NCBI RefSeq assembly: GCF_965216805.1
Contig: NZ_CBDCGN010000003.1
Span: 992,001-1,056,000 of the forward strand
Source: Panacagrimonas sp965216805
GTDB taxonomy: Bacteria; Pseudomonadota; Gammaproteobacteria; Nevskiales; Nevskiaceae
Direction of reading: 5' to 3'
Length of the DNA stretch: 64,000 nucleotides
Part shown: piece by piece, positions 31,251 to 40,813 of the stretch
Layout of the letters: each line of letters begins with the position of its first letter
Position numbering within the stretch: position 1 is the first letter of the stretch
Position numbers and translations under genes: made by a program
The notes under the pieces: model-generated
What the model saw: the letters and a program-made list of their open reading frames with translations, nothing else
What the model was told of the DNA's origin: nothing
Databases searched by the model: none

Positions 31251-34200
31251 ATGTCTGCTCCTTCCTCCGACCTGTCCGACGCCCCTGAACGCGACGCCGC
31301 GCTGGACCTCGACGGACATGCGCTGGTCACGGCGCCGGCCGGGTCGGGCAAGACCGGGCTGCTGGTGCAGCGCCTGCTGGCGGCATTGGCGGTGGTGGAG
31401 GAGCCCGAGCAGGTGGTGGCCATCACCTTCACCAACAAGGCGGCGGCGGAGATTCGCGCGCGGGTGTTGCAGGCCCTGAGTGCGGCGGTGGCAGCGCCGG
31501 TTGCGGATGACGATGTGCTCGATACGCACGACCGGGCGGTGCGGCAGCGCGCGCGTGCGGTGCTGGCGCGCGATGTCGTGCGCGGCTGGCAGTTGCTGCA
31601 ACAGCCGGCGCGGCTGTCGGCCACCACTATCGACGCGTTCTGCATGCAAACGGCGGCGCAGTTGCCTTTGTTGTCCGGCCTCGGTGGCACCCTGGCGATC
31701 AGCGAGGACGCGCGCGGCCTGTATCGCGAGGCGTTGCTGCGCTTGTTCGAGGAGATCGAGGACGCCTCGGTGCCGGAAGCGGACCGTGCGGCGATGGCCC
31801 GGGTGCTGCGCCTGAGCGGCAACCGGCTGGACCGCCTGATCGAGCCCTTGTCCGAATTGTTGGGTCGGCGCGAGCAGTGGCTGGGTGCCGCGGCGACGGT
31901 GCCAGCGGATGCGGCGGAAGATTTTTGGCGGGAGCAGGACCGGCTGGCGCTAGAGCGTCTGATCCTGCCGGCCTTGCAGGCGTTTGAATCCGCGCTGCCG
32001 GCGGCGGATCGCGAGGCGCTGGTGGAGCTGCTGCGCGAAGGCGCGGGCCAGCACGACCTGCTGGCCTGGGCCGCAGAGCTGCACGACTGGCCGTCAGCAC
32101 AGGCTGCGAATCTGGACACGCTGCGCCGCCTGGCGTCCTGCCTGCTTACCAGCAATGGCGAGCTGCGCAAGTCCGGCGGCGTCAACGTCAAGACCGGTTT
32201 TTTGGCCAGACAGCCTTACACGCTGCGCTTCAAGGCGCTGCTCGACGGCTGGGCCGGCGATGCCGAATTGCAAGCCCTAGCCGCCGCCGTGCGCGAGCTA
32301 CCCGACGCCTGTCTGCACCCGGAGCTGGTGGCGCTGCGCGGTGCGTGGCTGCGTGTGCTGCGACGTCTGGCCGGGCATCTCAAGCTGGTGTTTGCGGACC
32401 ACCAGCAAGCGGATTTTCCGGAACTGGCGATGTGTGCCCTGCAGGCCCTGCGTGCCACCGATACGAATGTGGGCGATGCGCTGCTGGCCACCGACGCGCG
32501 CATCCGCCATCTGCTGGTCGACGAGATGCAGGACACCAGCGAAGCGCAGCTCGACCTGCTGCGGCATCTGACCGCGAGCTGGACGCCGGGTGACGGCCGC
32601 TCGCTGTTCCTGGTGGGCGACCCGCAGCAGAGCATCTACGCCTTTCGCAAGGCCGAGGTGCGGTTGTTTCTGGACCTGTGGAACACGCGCCGGCTGGGTG
32701 CGTTGGACCTGGTGCCGCTGCGCTTGTCCGCGAATTTTCGCAGCGACCCGCGCATGGTGGCCGACTTCAATACCGCGTTCGGGCAGATCTTCCCGACCCG
32801 GCTGGACGTGCTGCGCGGCGCGGTGCCTTTCACCGCCAGTACCTCGCAACGCGAGCCGATGGCCGATGCCGCCGGGCTGGACGTGCAGGTCTTCGATGAC
32901 CGCGAAGCCGAGGCCGATGCGGTGGCAGCGCGCGCCATCACGTTCGCCAACGGCGGCCGTTCGGTGGTGGTACTGGCACGTGCGCGCAATCACCTGGAAC
33001 CGGTGATCCGTGCGCTGCGCGAGCGCGGGCATCTGCCGGCCTGCCAGGACATCGACCCGCTCGCCGCCGTGCCCGAGGTGCGCGATGTGCTCGCCCTGGC
33101 CCTGGCCTTGTGGCATCCGCAGGATCGCCTGCACTGGGCGGTGCTGCTGCGCGCGCCGTTCGTGGGTTTGAGCTGGGCCGATCTGGTGAACCTGTCGCGC
33201 GGTCGCGTGCGCGAACCCTGGCCAGCGCGCATCGTGCAGGCGCTGGCCGACCCGCAAGGCTTGTCTGACGAAGGTCGCGTACGTCTGCAGCGATTGCACG
33301 ATGCGCTCGAAGCCAGCGGCCGCTCACGCAGCCAGCGGGCGGCACTGGCCGATCGCACCGAGGCGGTGTGGCGCCGCCTGCACGGGCCGCTGTGCTGCAC
33401 GCGCGCAGGCCTCGATGACGTGCGCCAGGCGCTGCTGTGCCTGCGCGAGGAAGCCCGCGGCGGTGGTGTGCGCGACCTGGCGCGTCTGCGTCGACGGCTC
33501 ACCGAGCTGTATGCCGCGCCGCGCGCCGGTCAGGTGCAGCTGATGACCGTGCACAAGTCCAAGGGCCTGGAGTTCGACCACGTGCTGCTGGTCGGCTGCA
33601 ACCGCAAGCCGCGCAATGAGGACCAGCCCTGGCTGCACCTGTTCGACGTCGAAGGCCCGCGCCTGCTGCTGCCCAGGCCGGACGAAGCCTGGCCCGAAGA
33701 TCATCCCGCGCATCGCAGTTACCAGGCGGTGCAGGCGCTGCATGTCGCCGGCCGCCGCAGCGAAGCCCTGCGCCTGCTGTACGTGGCCATCACCCGCGCG
33801 CGTCGTACCGCGACGGTTACCGTGGCGGTGGAGCGCGACAGGCAGACCGGCGCGCTGCAGCCGTATGCGGCGCAGAGCTTTGCGCAGGCGCTGCTGCCGG
33901 TGATCGATCCGGTGGTGCAGGCCCATGTCGCCGCCACGCCCGCGCTGCCGGCAGCGCAACCACCGCCCGCGCCAATGGCGCAAACCGCAGCGGTCGTCGT
34001 GGCCAACCCGCCGCCGCGTGCCTGGCGCCTGCGGCTGGACGCACGACCCCCGGCCGAAGCCCCGCGCTACCGCCCGCCCGAGCTGCGCACCCTGCGCCCC
34101 AGCGAAGCGCTGCTCGGCGATCAGGCCGAGCCGTCCGCGGCGCGCGTGGACGAAATCGAAGACGTCTACGCCCAACTCGTCGGCACGCTCTATCACGAGG

Positions 34201-34706
34201 CCATGCAGCGCATCGCCGCCGAAGGTCTGGCGGCGTGGTCCGATGGCGGCGCCCGGCACCGCGGCTCCATGGCCGCCGGCCTACGCCGCCGCGGCATGCC
34301 CGAGCCCATGGTCGACCTCGCCGTCGCCCGCGTGATCGAACTGCTGAACAAAACCCTGGATTCCGAAGACGGCCGCTGGCTGCTGTCACCCAAACCCTGG
34401 GCGCGTAGCGAATACCCGCTGGCCGGCCGCAGCGATGGCCGCTGGATCTCCGCCGTCATCGACCGCTGCTTCGAAGACGACGACGGCACGCTGTGGGTGG
34501 TGGACTACAAGACCAGCGCCAGGCCCGTGGCAGCAGAGCGGCTGGCGCGCTACCTGGAAGAAGGGGGAACTCGGTACCGCGAACAGGTGGCCCGCTACGC
34601 CGATCTGCTGGCGCAGCTCAAACCAGGCCGACAGATGCGTGCCGCGCTGTACTTCGCCGAGGCCGGGCAATTGGCGAGTGTCGTCACGAGTGCGGTCGAT
34701 CAATAG
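31251..34706 (+). CDS. AddA-like UvrD-family helicase with C-terminal nuclease domain
   Basis: 1151 residues. Superfamily 1 helicase motifs are complete: ALVTAPAGSGKTGLLVQRLL (I), VAITFTNKAAAEIRARV (Ia), LLVDEMQDTSEAQLDLL (II), FLVGDPQQSIYAFRKAEV (III), LSANFRSDPRMV (IV), LMTVHKSKGLEFDHVLLVG (V) and LLYVAITRARR (VI). A RecB/AddA-type nuclease end carries GTLYHEAMQRI and LWVVDYKTSAR. It would unwind and trim DNA ends for recombinational repair together with the AddB-like protein at 24419. These two gene types normally sit side by side; here the integron material separates them. Confidence 0.92.
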   Translation: MSAPSSDLSDAPERDAALDLDGHALVTAPAGSGKTGLLVQRLLAALAVVEEPEQVVAITFTNKAAAEIRARVLQALSAAVAAPVADDDVLDTHDRAVRQRARAVLARDVVRGWQLLQQPARLSATTIDAFCMQTAAQLPLLSGLGGTLAISEDARGLYREALLRLFEEIEDASVPEADRAAMARVLRLSGNRLDRLIEPLSELLGRREQWLGAAATVPADAAEDFWREQDRLALERLILPALQAFESALPAADREALVELLREGAGQHDLLAWAAELHDWPSAQAANLDTLRRLASCLLTSNGELRKSGGVNVKTGFLARQPYTLRFKALLDGWAGDAELQALAAAVRELPDACLHPELVALRGAWLRVLRRLAGHLKLVFADHQQADFPELAMCALQALRATDTNVGDALLATDARIRHLLVDEMQDTSEAQLDLLRHLTASWTPGDGRSLFLVGDPQQSIYAFRKAEVRLFLDLWNTRRLGALDLVPLRLSANFRSDPRMVADFNTAFGQIFPTRLDVLRGAVPFTASTSQREPMADAAGLDVQVFDDREAEADAVAARAITFANGGRSVVVLARARNHLEPVIRALRERGHLPACQDIDPLAAVPEVRDVLALALALWHPQDRLHWAVLLRAPFVGLSWADLVNLSRGRVREPWPARIVQALADPQGLSDEGRVRLQRLHDALEASGRSRSQRAALADRTEAVWRRLHGPLCCTRAGLDDVRQALLCLREEARGGGVRDLARLRRRLTELYAAPRAGQVQLMTVHKSKGLEFDHVLLVGCNRKPRNEDQPWLHLFDVEGPRLLLPRPDEAWPEDHPAHRSYQAVQALHVAGRRSEALRLLYVAITRARRTATVTVAVERDRQTGALQPYAAQSFAQALLPVIDPVVQAHVAATPALPAAQPPPAPMAQTAAVVVANPPPRAWRLRLDARPPAEAPRYRPPELRTLRPSEALLGDQAEPSAARVDEIEDVYAQLVGTLYHEAMQRIAAEGLAAWSDGGARHRGSMAAGLRRRGMPEPMVDLAVARVIELLNKTLDSEDGRWLLSPKPWARSEYPLAGRSDGRWISAVIDRCFEDDDGTLWVVDYKTSARPVAAERLARYLEEGGTRYREQVARYADLLAQLKPGRQMRAALYFAEAGQLASVVTSAVDQ

Positions 34707-34752
34707 ATCGTTGCGGCGGGTGACTTTGCGGGGGTCGAGTTGTGTCGGTGAC

Positions 34753-34784
34753 GACCGGCATGTAAGTGCCACTTACTGCCGGTC
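34753..34784. terminator. Hairpin downstream of the AddA-like gene
   Basis: GACCGGCATGTAAGTG pairs with CACTTACTGCCGGTC around a 1-2 nt turn, with one unpaired T in the left arm. It lies 46 bp after the AddA-like stop codon and may end that transcript. The rest of the gap (34707-35092) holds no gene I can support; a 90-codon minus-strand frame at 34811-35083 shows no family features. Confidence 0.55.
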
Positions 34785-35092
34785 GCGAACGTCTGGTTAA
34801 AGGCGCAGACTCAGGGCCGCGATAGCGCGCGCTTGCGCACTGCCTTATCTGGTGAATGTCTCCGTGATCGTTTTGAAGCAATGGCGGCCGAAGCCCGCAG
34901 AGCCGGGGGATGCTCCAGCAACGCGTGCATGATCGCCGCGATCTCCGCACGCACCGCCGAGATTGCCTTGCCTTCCGCTTGCTGGAAGGCATAGGCGCCC
35001 CGTCGCGAGGAGTTAATAATCGGCATGAGTTGAATGCGGCTCATCCAATGCATTCGAGGGGTCCAGCCACCCACGCACAGCAATACTGCTTC

Positions 35093-35311
35093 CTACTGAC
35101 ATCTATCCGGCGGCGCTCGTTCCGCACACTTCACGCAAGATAGCTTCTCTCCCAAGGCATTGTTCCTTCCCTCGACGGTCGTCACCCAAGGCCGGTTAAA
35201 CCAGGGCGGGCTATGACGCACATGTTGGTTGTGGCCACATTCAAGTTGCGCGACCCAGTGCGATTCCGCATCTTGGTGAAATTCGACGATCTTGCGCTCT
35301 ATACCATTCAT
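35093..35311 (-). CDS. DUF3565-family small protein
   Basis: 72 residues from the ATG at 35311 (an in-frame ATG at 35347 is possible). It shows the DUF3565 pattern: ERKIVEFHQDAESHWVAQLE, CGHNQHVRHSPPWFNRPWVT and a C-terminal CVKCAE. Conserved Cys and His residues suggest metal binding, but the function is unknown. It is the last gene of the minus-strand run that begins with the NO reductase, and DUF3565 genes are often found near nitrogen-oxide genes. Confidence 0.8.
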   Translation of the reverse strand: MNGIERKIVEFHQDAESHWVAQLECGHNQHVRHSPPWFNRPWVTTVEGRNNALGEKLSCVKCAERAPPDRCQ

Positions 35312-35398
35312 TGGGTCTACTTGTTCTTCGAAGTTTCTGGCAACCATTTAAGTTGTAGTGATAGCTGGCGGAGCTGTCCACAAAATGGATCTCAGAAA

Positions 35399-35514
35399 CT
35401 AGAACCATGGCGGGCTGCGACGCACCAGCTGATTGTGTCCACACTCGAGACGTGTAGCCCGGTGCAATTCCGCGTCTCGATGAGGCCAACGATCTTGCGT
35501 TCCGAGCCCTTCAC
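35399..35514 (-). pseudogene. Degenerate second copy of the DUF3565 gene
   Basis: Starting from GTG at 35514 the frame reads VKGSERKIVGL, matching the intact copy. A one-base deletion near 35482 shifts the frame, after which HRDAELHRATRLECGHNQLV and RRSPPWF match the intact gene again. A TAG at 35399-35401 then cuts it about 25 residues early. The two copies are tandem on the same strand, about 60% identical over the alignable part by eye, so the duplication is old or one copy arrived separately. Confidence 0.8.
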
Positions 35515-35539
35515 GTGGTCTCTTCGCTTCCGGTGCGTA

Positions 35540-35944
35540 TCATCCGAACCAGGAATGCAGAGCGCCAAGGGGATGGTGCGCGCGCGCGACGCTTACCATG
35601 ACGCCGTAAGTGAGCAGAGCGAATACGAAACTCAACCGTTGGGCATTCGGCCTGGCCGCCCGCTTAAGGGCGAATGATCCGAGAACGATGTAGGCGACCA
35701 GCAGGATCAATTTGACCGTAAGCCAGCCGTTCGAGAACACTGCCGCGGGCAGAAGCGAAACCAGCATGAGCGCCGCCGTGAGCAGCACAGTATCGATCGT
35801 ATAGCTGCGGTATCGCACAGGCATTGCCAGTGCCAACCCCTGCTTGCTGCTGAGCACCATCAGCCCGCGCAGAAAAAACAAACTCCCGCTGATCAGCACG
35901 GCGACGATGTGAACAAACTTGATCTGGGAGTAGTACTCGATCAT
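35540..35944 (-). CDS. SirB2-like membrane protein
   Basis: 134 residues, beginning MIEYYSQIKFVHIVAVLISG, the typical SirB2 start with a His in the first membrane helix. About four membrane segments follow (SLFFLRGLMVL, TVLLTAALMLVSLL, WLTVKLILLVAYIVLG, FALLTYGVMVSVA), separated by short basic loops. It starts 1 bp after nnrS ends, so the genes are co-translated. The biochemical role of the family is unknown; the neighbourhood suggests a link to NO or respiratory heme metabolism. The upstream in-frame ATG at 36031 lies inside nnrS and is not favoured. Confidence 0.82.
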   Translation of the reverse strand: MIEYYSQIKFVHIVAVLISGSLFFLRGLMVLSSKQGLALAMPVRYRSYTIDTVLLTAALMLVSLLPAAVFSNGWLTVKLILLVAYIVLGSFALKRAARPNAQRLSFVFALLTYGVMVSVARAHHPLGALHSWFG

Positions 35945-35945
35945 C

Positions 35946-37181
35946 TCAACCCGGTTTTCCGTCTGCGCGGGGTGCCAGATAGGTTTTGCCCAGCCACAGA
36001 ATCCAGGGCCCAAGTCCCAGAAGCCAGCCACCGGCGGCCAGTGCGTACCAAAGCAGCCTATCCGGAAGCACTTCGGCGACGATGCGGGTGATCACCACGA
36101 TCTGGATTGCGACGAACGCGAAGGAAGCGATGGTGGGGAGAAAGAGCGGACGCCCAGAATGGCCCTGGGTGACGCGGGTCACCATGGCGATCAGAACACT
36201 TCCGAAGAATCCGATATACAGCGCGTGGGCTGGCGCCTTGCCCAGTTCATACATGCCGCTCACCAAGTACCAAACGCTCTGGGCGGAGTAAAGCGCGAAT
36301 GTCACGGGTAGCCATGCCAAGCCGATGAACAGAGTCGTCAGCAATGGCGGCGACGTTTGTCGTTCCACAGCACGTGGCCACCAGCGCCAGCATAGATACA
36401 TCGTGAGCAGTGACATCGGGACATCGACCATCCACAACCAGCCATAGGCCTGGACGAGTTCCAGCGCGAGATGGGCAATACACACTAGCCAGAAGGCCGA
36501 AAGCAACCAGAGTGGCCGCCAGGAAGCATAGCCAGCCATAACGTTGCCGGCGAAGAACGGAAACATCCGATGCGCGACCGTGAGATAGACCGGCAGTAGT
36601 AAGCCGAATGTGCCGAGTTTGATGCTGGCGAGGAGCCACCAGGACGAAGCACCTGCCAGGTAGGCACCGAACATGCCGAGGCCAAGCAGGGCGACGACCA
36701 GCGCGGCAAAGCACGACCTGGCGTGCCAGGTGATACCTTGTTCGCGCCAGAGATGGGGGGCCAAGGCAGTCAAACCCGCGATCCAGCCCGCTGCTGTCAG
36801 CGCCCAGCCAAGGTATAACGCTGGGGCCACGCCCATTGCACCCATCAAAGTCGCAATCTGTCCGCCGAACAGGCCGATGCCGACCGGCAGATAGTGCCTG
36901 CACGACAACTCGGGAAGACTCATCCAGCGCGGAAAGACCGTGAGCAGAAAGCCGAACATGAAGCTCGGCAGCATCTGGTACTGCATGACAAAGGCATGCA
37001 GCCAGCCTGCGGGCACACGCGGCTGCGGCATCCAGGGTGTCGAACTGCTCGCCGAGATCAACCATGCAGTCCACCACGCCATGGCAAGCAGCACGTTCGT
37101 CGCGCCGACGAAGAACAGCAGCCTGTGCGGCGCATCCCCGAGGCGGCGCAGCGACAGCGGGTCAGCCTCAGACTCCACCAT
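35946..37181 (-). CDS. nnrS: NnrS-family membrane protein
   Basis: 411 residues with about 12 hydrophobic segments. NnrS marks include APHRLLFFVGATNVLLAMAW, FVMQYQMLPSFMFGFLLTVF-type helix with PRW, HRMFPFFAGNV and ALYIGFFGSVLIAMVTRVTQ followed by GHSGRP. NnrS is a heme/copper-containing inner-membrane protein that protects cells from NO-derived stress. It starts 2 bp after norB ends and is followed 1 bp later by the SirB2-like gene, a tight NO-response operon. Confidence 0.93.
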   Translation of the reverse strand: MVESEADPLSLRRLGDAPHRLLFFVGATNVLLAMAWWTAWLISASSSTPWMPQPRVPAGWLHAFVMQYQMLPSFMFGFLLTVFPRWMSLPELSCRHYLPVGIGLFGGQIATLMGAMGVAPALYLGWALTAAGWIAGLTALAPHLWREQGITWHARSCFAALVVALLGLGMFGAYLAGASSWWLLASIKLGTFGLLLPVYLTVAHRMFPFFAGNVMAGYASWRPLWLLSAFWLVCIAHLALELVQAYGWLWMVDVPMSLLTMYLCWRWWPRAVERQTSPPLLTTLFIGLAWLPVTFALYSAQSVWYLVSGMYELGKAPAHALYIGFFGSVLIAMVTRVTQGHSGRPLFLPTIASFAFVAIQIVVITRIVAEVLPDRLLWYALAAGGWLLGLGPWILWLGKTYLAPRADGKPG

Positions 37182-37183
37182 CG

Positions 37184-39505
37184 CTATGTTTTTCGAGTAT
37201 CGCCGCCGGCAATGGGTTCAGGTGTCGGTGCGATCCACAGACGGACCACAAACCATGCGAGCGCCAGCGCACCAATACTGAAGATGGTATCGCCGGGAAC
37301 ACGCATCCACACCAGCACTTCCACAATCGGTTGTCCCATGAACTCAGCCGAGCGCGCGTATGCATAGCCATGCTCGATGGCTGCCAGCAACTGCATCGTG
37401 CCCAGTGGCAACAAGGTCAACAGCGCCATCAGCACCAGACCGATGTTCAGTGCCCAGAAGGACGTTCCCAGCAACTTGGTGTTCCAGACCATCTGGCCAC
37501 GCAAACCGCGCAGGCAGAACAGGACCAGCGCGATCCCAAGCATGCCGTACACGCCAAAGAGCGCCGTGTGACCGTGCAAGGGCGTGAGATTGAGGCCCTG
37601 CATGTAGTACAGCGACAGCGGCGGATTGATCAGGAAGCCGAACAGTCCGGCACCGACCAGATTCCAGAACGACACGGCAAGGAAGAACATTACCGGCCAG
37701 CGGTAACGCTCCATCCACGGCGCGGCCTGCCTCAGTCTCCAAGTGTGGTACGCCTCGAAACCGATATAGGCAAGCGGAACGACTTCCAGCGCGCTGAAGC
37801 TGGCGCCCAGCGCCACAACGCCAATAGGCGTTCCGACGAAATAAAGGTGATGCAGCGTGCCCAGAACGCCGCCGGCCATGAAGATGATCGTGGCGAACAG
37901 GACGGCTATCGTCGCGGAACTGGCCTTCACGAGCCCAAGCCGCGTAAAGATCAGCGCCATGACGGCGGCGGCAAAGACTTCGAAGAAGCCTTCGACCCAC
38001 AGATGTACCAGCCACCAGCGCCAGTACTCCACTTCGGAAATATGGGTGTGCTCGTTCCACATCAGCGCCGAACCAAAGAACAAGCCGATCGCGACGGTCG
38101 ACAGAAATAACAGTGCCGTGATGGAACGCGTTTCAGTGGTGGGGCCACGTAGCACCGGCCACAGTGCGCGGCCGACGAGCACCAGCCACAGCAGCAGACC
38201 GATGAACAGATACCACTGCCAGAAGCGGCCCATGTCCGCGTACTCCCAGCCTTGATGGCCGAACCAGAAGTTGTAGTCGAGCCCGAGCTTTTGCGTGACG
38301 GCCAGCCATTGGCCGGCAAATGAGCCCACGACAATGATCAGCAGCGAGACAAACAGAAAGTTCACGCCCAGACGTTGGAAGCGCGGCTCATGACCCGATA
38401 GTGCAGGCGCGATATAGAGCCCGGTTCCGAGCCATGCAGTGGCAATCCAAAGAACAGCGAGCTGCGTGTGCCAAGTGCGCGTGATGGAGTAGGGCAGATA
38501 CTCGGCGAGCGGGAATCCGTATGCCTCCTGCCCCTCTACCTGATAGTGCGCAGTAATCGCTCCGAGCAAAATCTGGACGAGGAACAGTGCCAATACGACC
38601 CAGAAGTATTTTGCAGTCGCTCGCATCGACGGCGTGATGCGCAGGAGTGCGAAGGGGTCGGATGCCGGAATGGCTGGACTATTTTCCTCCCGCCCATGCG
38701 AAACGGCGTAATGCCATCCAAGCAATGCGATGCCAGCGAGCAAGAACAGTACGCTGAATGCAGACCACACCCACAGCGCAGGCGGTGGCCGGTTGCCCAC
38801 CAGCGGTTCGGCGGGCCAGTTGTTGGTATACGTCACCTTCTGCGGCTGGACACCCTCGCGTTCCGGGACCAGCGTCTCACCGGCGGTGCCGAGGCGCTCC
38901 GTGGTCGCGGCCCAGGCGGTCCACCAGAAGAATGCTGAAAGTGCGCGGCGGCCTTCGGGAGTGCTGACGGTGTTGTCCCGCATCGCATACTGCTCGCGCA
39001 GCTCGGCGGTATCAGCATCGACCCCGAACAGACTCTCGTAGTGCGCGCTGACCTCGCGGATTGCAGCGACGCGATCCGCATCGAGCGTGATCGTCGCCGT
39101 GGCAGGATCGTAGGTGTTGCGGCGTATCGATGCTTCGAGGCGGCCGCGCAAAGGCGCCTGTTCTTCCAGTGGTAGACCCATGTACTGGGATCCAGCGGAT
39201 TGCTGTGCCCATGCGTTCAACACAGCCAATGCTTCGCGATGCAGCCAATCGGCGCTCCAATCCGGCGCGACATAGGCACCGTGTCCCCAGATCGAACCCA
39301 GCTGCATACCGCCGAAGGACTGCCAGACCTGCCGTCCACGCTCAATGTCGGCGCGCGTGTAAACCACATCGCCATTTTCGCCGACAACTCGCTCCGGCAT
39401 TGGCGGTGCAGCGCGAAAGATTTCACCACCGGCCCAAAGAAGCACACTAAATGAAACAACCAGCAATGAGATCAAACCAAACCACAGCTTCTTCGAGTCG
39501 TTCAC
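37184..39505 (-). CDS. norB: Quinol-dependent nitric oxide reductase (qNOR)
   Basis: 773 residues. The long N-terminal periplasmic region (ADIERGRQVWQSFGGMQLGS, WGHGAYVAPDWSADWLHREA) lacks a heme-c CxxCH, marking the single-subunit quinol type. The heme-copper oxidase-like core follows, with RTWHTQLAVLWIATAWLG, HLWVEGFFEVFAAAVMALIF (non-heme iron His and Glu) and GGVLGTLHHLYFVGTP (histidine pair). Reaction: 2 NO to N2O with quinol electrons in the inner membrane. It is first in the operon norB-nnrS-sirB2. No nearby regulator gene is seen. Confidence 0.95.
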   Translation of the reverse strand: MNDSKKLWFGLISLLVVSFSVLLWAGGEIFRAAPPMPERVVGENGDVVYTRADIERGRQVWQSFGGMQLGSIWGHGAYVAPDWSADWLHREALAVLNAWAQQSAGSQYMGLPLEEQAPLRGRLEASIRRNTYDPATATITLDADRVAAIREVSAHYESLFGVDADTAELREQYAMRDNTVSTPEGRRALSAFFWWTAWAATTERLGTAGETLVPEREGVQPQKVTYTNNWPAEPLVGNRPPPALWVWSAFSVLFLLAGIALLGWHYAVSHGREENSPAIPASDPFALLRITPSMRATAKYFWVVLALFLVQILLGAITAHYQVEGQEAYGFPLAEYLPYSITRTWHTQLAVLWIATAWLGTGLYIAPALSGHEPRFQRLGVNFLFVSLLIIVVGSFAGQWLAVTQKLGLDYNFWFGHQGWEYADMGRFWQWYLFIGLLLWLVLVGRALWPVLRGPTTETRSITALLFLSTVAIGLFFGSALMWNEHTHISEVEYWRWWLVHLWVEGFFEVFAAAVMALIFTRLGLVKASSATIAVLFATIIFMAGGVLGTLHHLYFVGTPIGVVALGASFSALEVVPLAYIGFEAYHTWRLRQAAPWMERYRWPVMFFLAVSFWNLVGAGLFGFLINPPLSLYYMQGLNLTPLHGHTALFGVYGMLGIALVLFCLRGLRGQMVWNTKLLGTSFWALNIGLVLMALLTLLPLGTMQLLAAIEHGYAYARSAEFMGQPIVEVLVWMRVPGDTIFSIGALALAWFVVRLWIAPTPEPIAGGDTRKT

Positions 39506-39581
39506 GGTGTCCTCCCTGGATCGGGATCCTCAGCCGGGTCAGAGCATGCTACTCCCTTTTGATATCCCTCTTGGCTTCATA

Positions 39582-39593
39582 GTAACCAGTTAC
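39582..39593. promoter_or_regulatory. Short inverted repeat upstream of norB
   Basis: GTAAC-CA-GTTAC lies 77 bp before the norB start, with an isolated TTGAT half-site at 39558. It could be part of an NO-responsive control region, but it matches neither an FNR/Dnr full site nor an NsrR full site, so the assignment is weak. Confidence 0.25.
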
Positions 39594-39740
39594 ACAGGCA
39601 CTAAACCTCCGGCTGCTCTGCCATCTCACCTTCATCGTCGACCTCAATGCCTCGGTAGCAAGCCGCAGCGGAATTTATTGGCCCACAAGCTGTGCCGCTC
39701 ATGAGTATTGATGCCTCGCTAACACCGTCCGCTTTCGGGC

Positions 39741-40154
39741 GATGAATTCGTCCATCCGGACTTCCGCTTTGGGCTAACTCAGGCGCCCGCTGCTCAGCCC
39801 CGCACCTCGCTAGGCGGGCACTTGATTGGAGCTGCGTGCGGTATCGCTTGCGTGCAGGTCTTGGGAAGTTCGAACGCCAGCGCGGCAATTGCGGTCATGC
39901 TCAGCCTCGCACTGATGTTGTGGACCCGCACCGTTCATCCTCCTGCTGGCGCCAACCCGCTGATCATGGTGGCGGCCGGCGCGACGTGGACAGCGCTGTG
40001 GAACCCCATGCTTCCGGGCGTTCTCTGTCTGATGGGGGTCGCATTCGTGTGGAGCAGACTCTATCCAGGCTTGGTGCACTATCCGGTGTCGTTTCGGACG
40101 CCGTCGCCGCCAAGCTTGAACTGGGGTGGCTGGCCGTCCTCTGAGGAGCGTTGA
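39741..40154 (+). pseudogene. N-terminally truncated HPP-family membrane protein
   Basis: The open frame from about 39741 to the stop at 40154 ends with the C-terminal two-thirds of an HPP-family protein: PRTSLGGHLIGAACGIA, ASAAIAVMLSLALMLWTRTV, then the signature HPPAGANPLIMVAAG, and a last helix. HPP proteins are about 170-residue integral membrane proteins, some linked to nitrite transport. The first membrane segments are missing, and upstream sequence to norB holds no matching part, so this is probably a relic. The adjacency to NO genes is consistent with a former nitrogen-oxide role. Confidence 0.65.
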
Positions 40155-40813
40155 GTCGGCAGCTTCCTTTAATGGTCGGGCGCGTCGCGGCACGACGTTC
40201 CAAAAGAATCGCAGGACTTCGATCGGTGTCTCCGATGTTGGACTGCAGGCTTCGCGGGCGATGATCGTCTTGATGATCTGCTCGTTGCCCCGCACTGCGC
40301 TGTCGAATAAGTTGCCGCACGTTATTCGCGAGCAGCCGACGTGCGATCGATGCTGAGCAGCTTCCCACCCTCAAACGATCGTATTCGGCTACTTCACCGC
40401 AAGGGGATCACAGCTTCACGGGCCAGGGCGGCATGCCGGGCCATGCCCCGGTACGCTCGGGTTCTGATTCCTCAAAAGTACCGGGGAGTTTTTGCGCGGT
40501 CGGCGGGCGCCGTCCGAATGCGAAAACCAGGCCGCTTTGAGGCGGTCTTGCAATGTGGTGAATGATCGCGGCGGGCTGATTAGCAGCGGCCGCTCAAGTG
40601 CCGGGAGTGAGTCTTCACGAAAGTCTGCTTCGGAGTCCCCTGGTCGCGGAGCTCGACTGTCGGCTCCGGTGCCAAAAGCGGCCGTCCGACGCGTCGGCAT
40701 TCTCGCCCCCAAGCACCTGCAGCCATCTGAACCTCTCGCAGTCGGTCAGACAGATGCGGGTGCGGTGCCTCCATCGTCTGCATGCCCGAAGTGAAAGCAG
40801 GCACCGTCGTCCT
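40155..40813. other. Non-coding, apparently decayed interval
   Basis: About 660 bp with no convincing gene on either strand. Short minus-strand frames around 40160-40340 (NEQIIKTIIAREACSPTSET) look like worn coding sequence broken by stops, but I could not name the family. The right half has stretches such as CACGAAAGTCTGCTT typical of eroded intergenic DNA. Confidence 0.5.

Noticed and set aside
34811..35083. 90-codon minus-strand frame after the AddA-like gene
   Set aside because: No ribosome site, no recognisable domain and a basic low-complexity end; not supported as a gene.
39558..39593. FNR- or NsrR-type operator before norB
   Set aside because: Only a TTGAT half-site and a short GTAAC/GTTAC repeat are present; neither is a full consensus site, so only a low-confidence regulatory note was kept.
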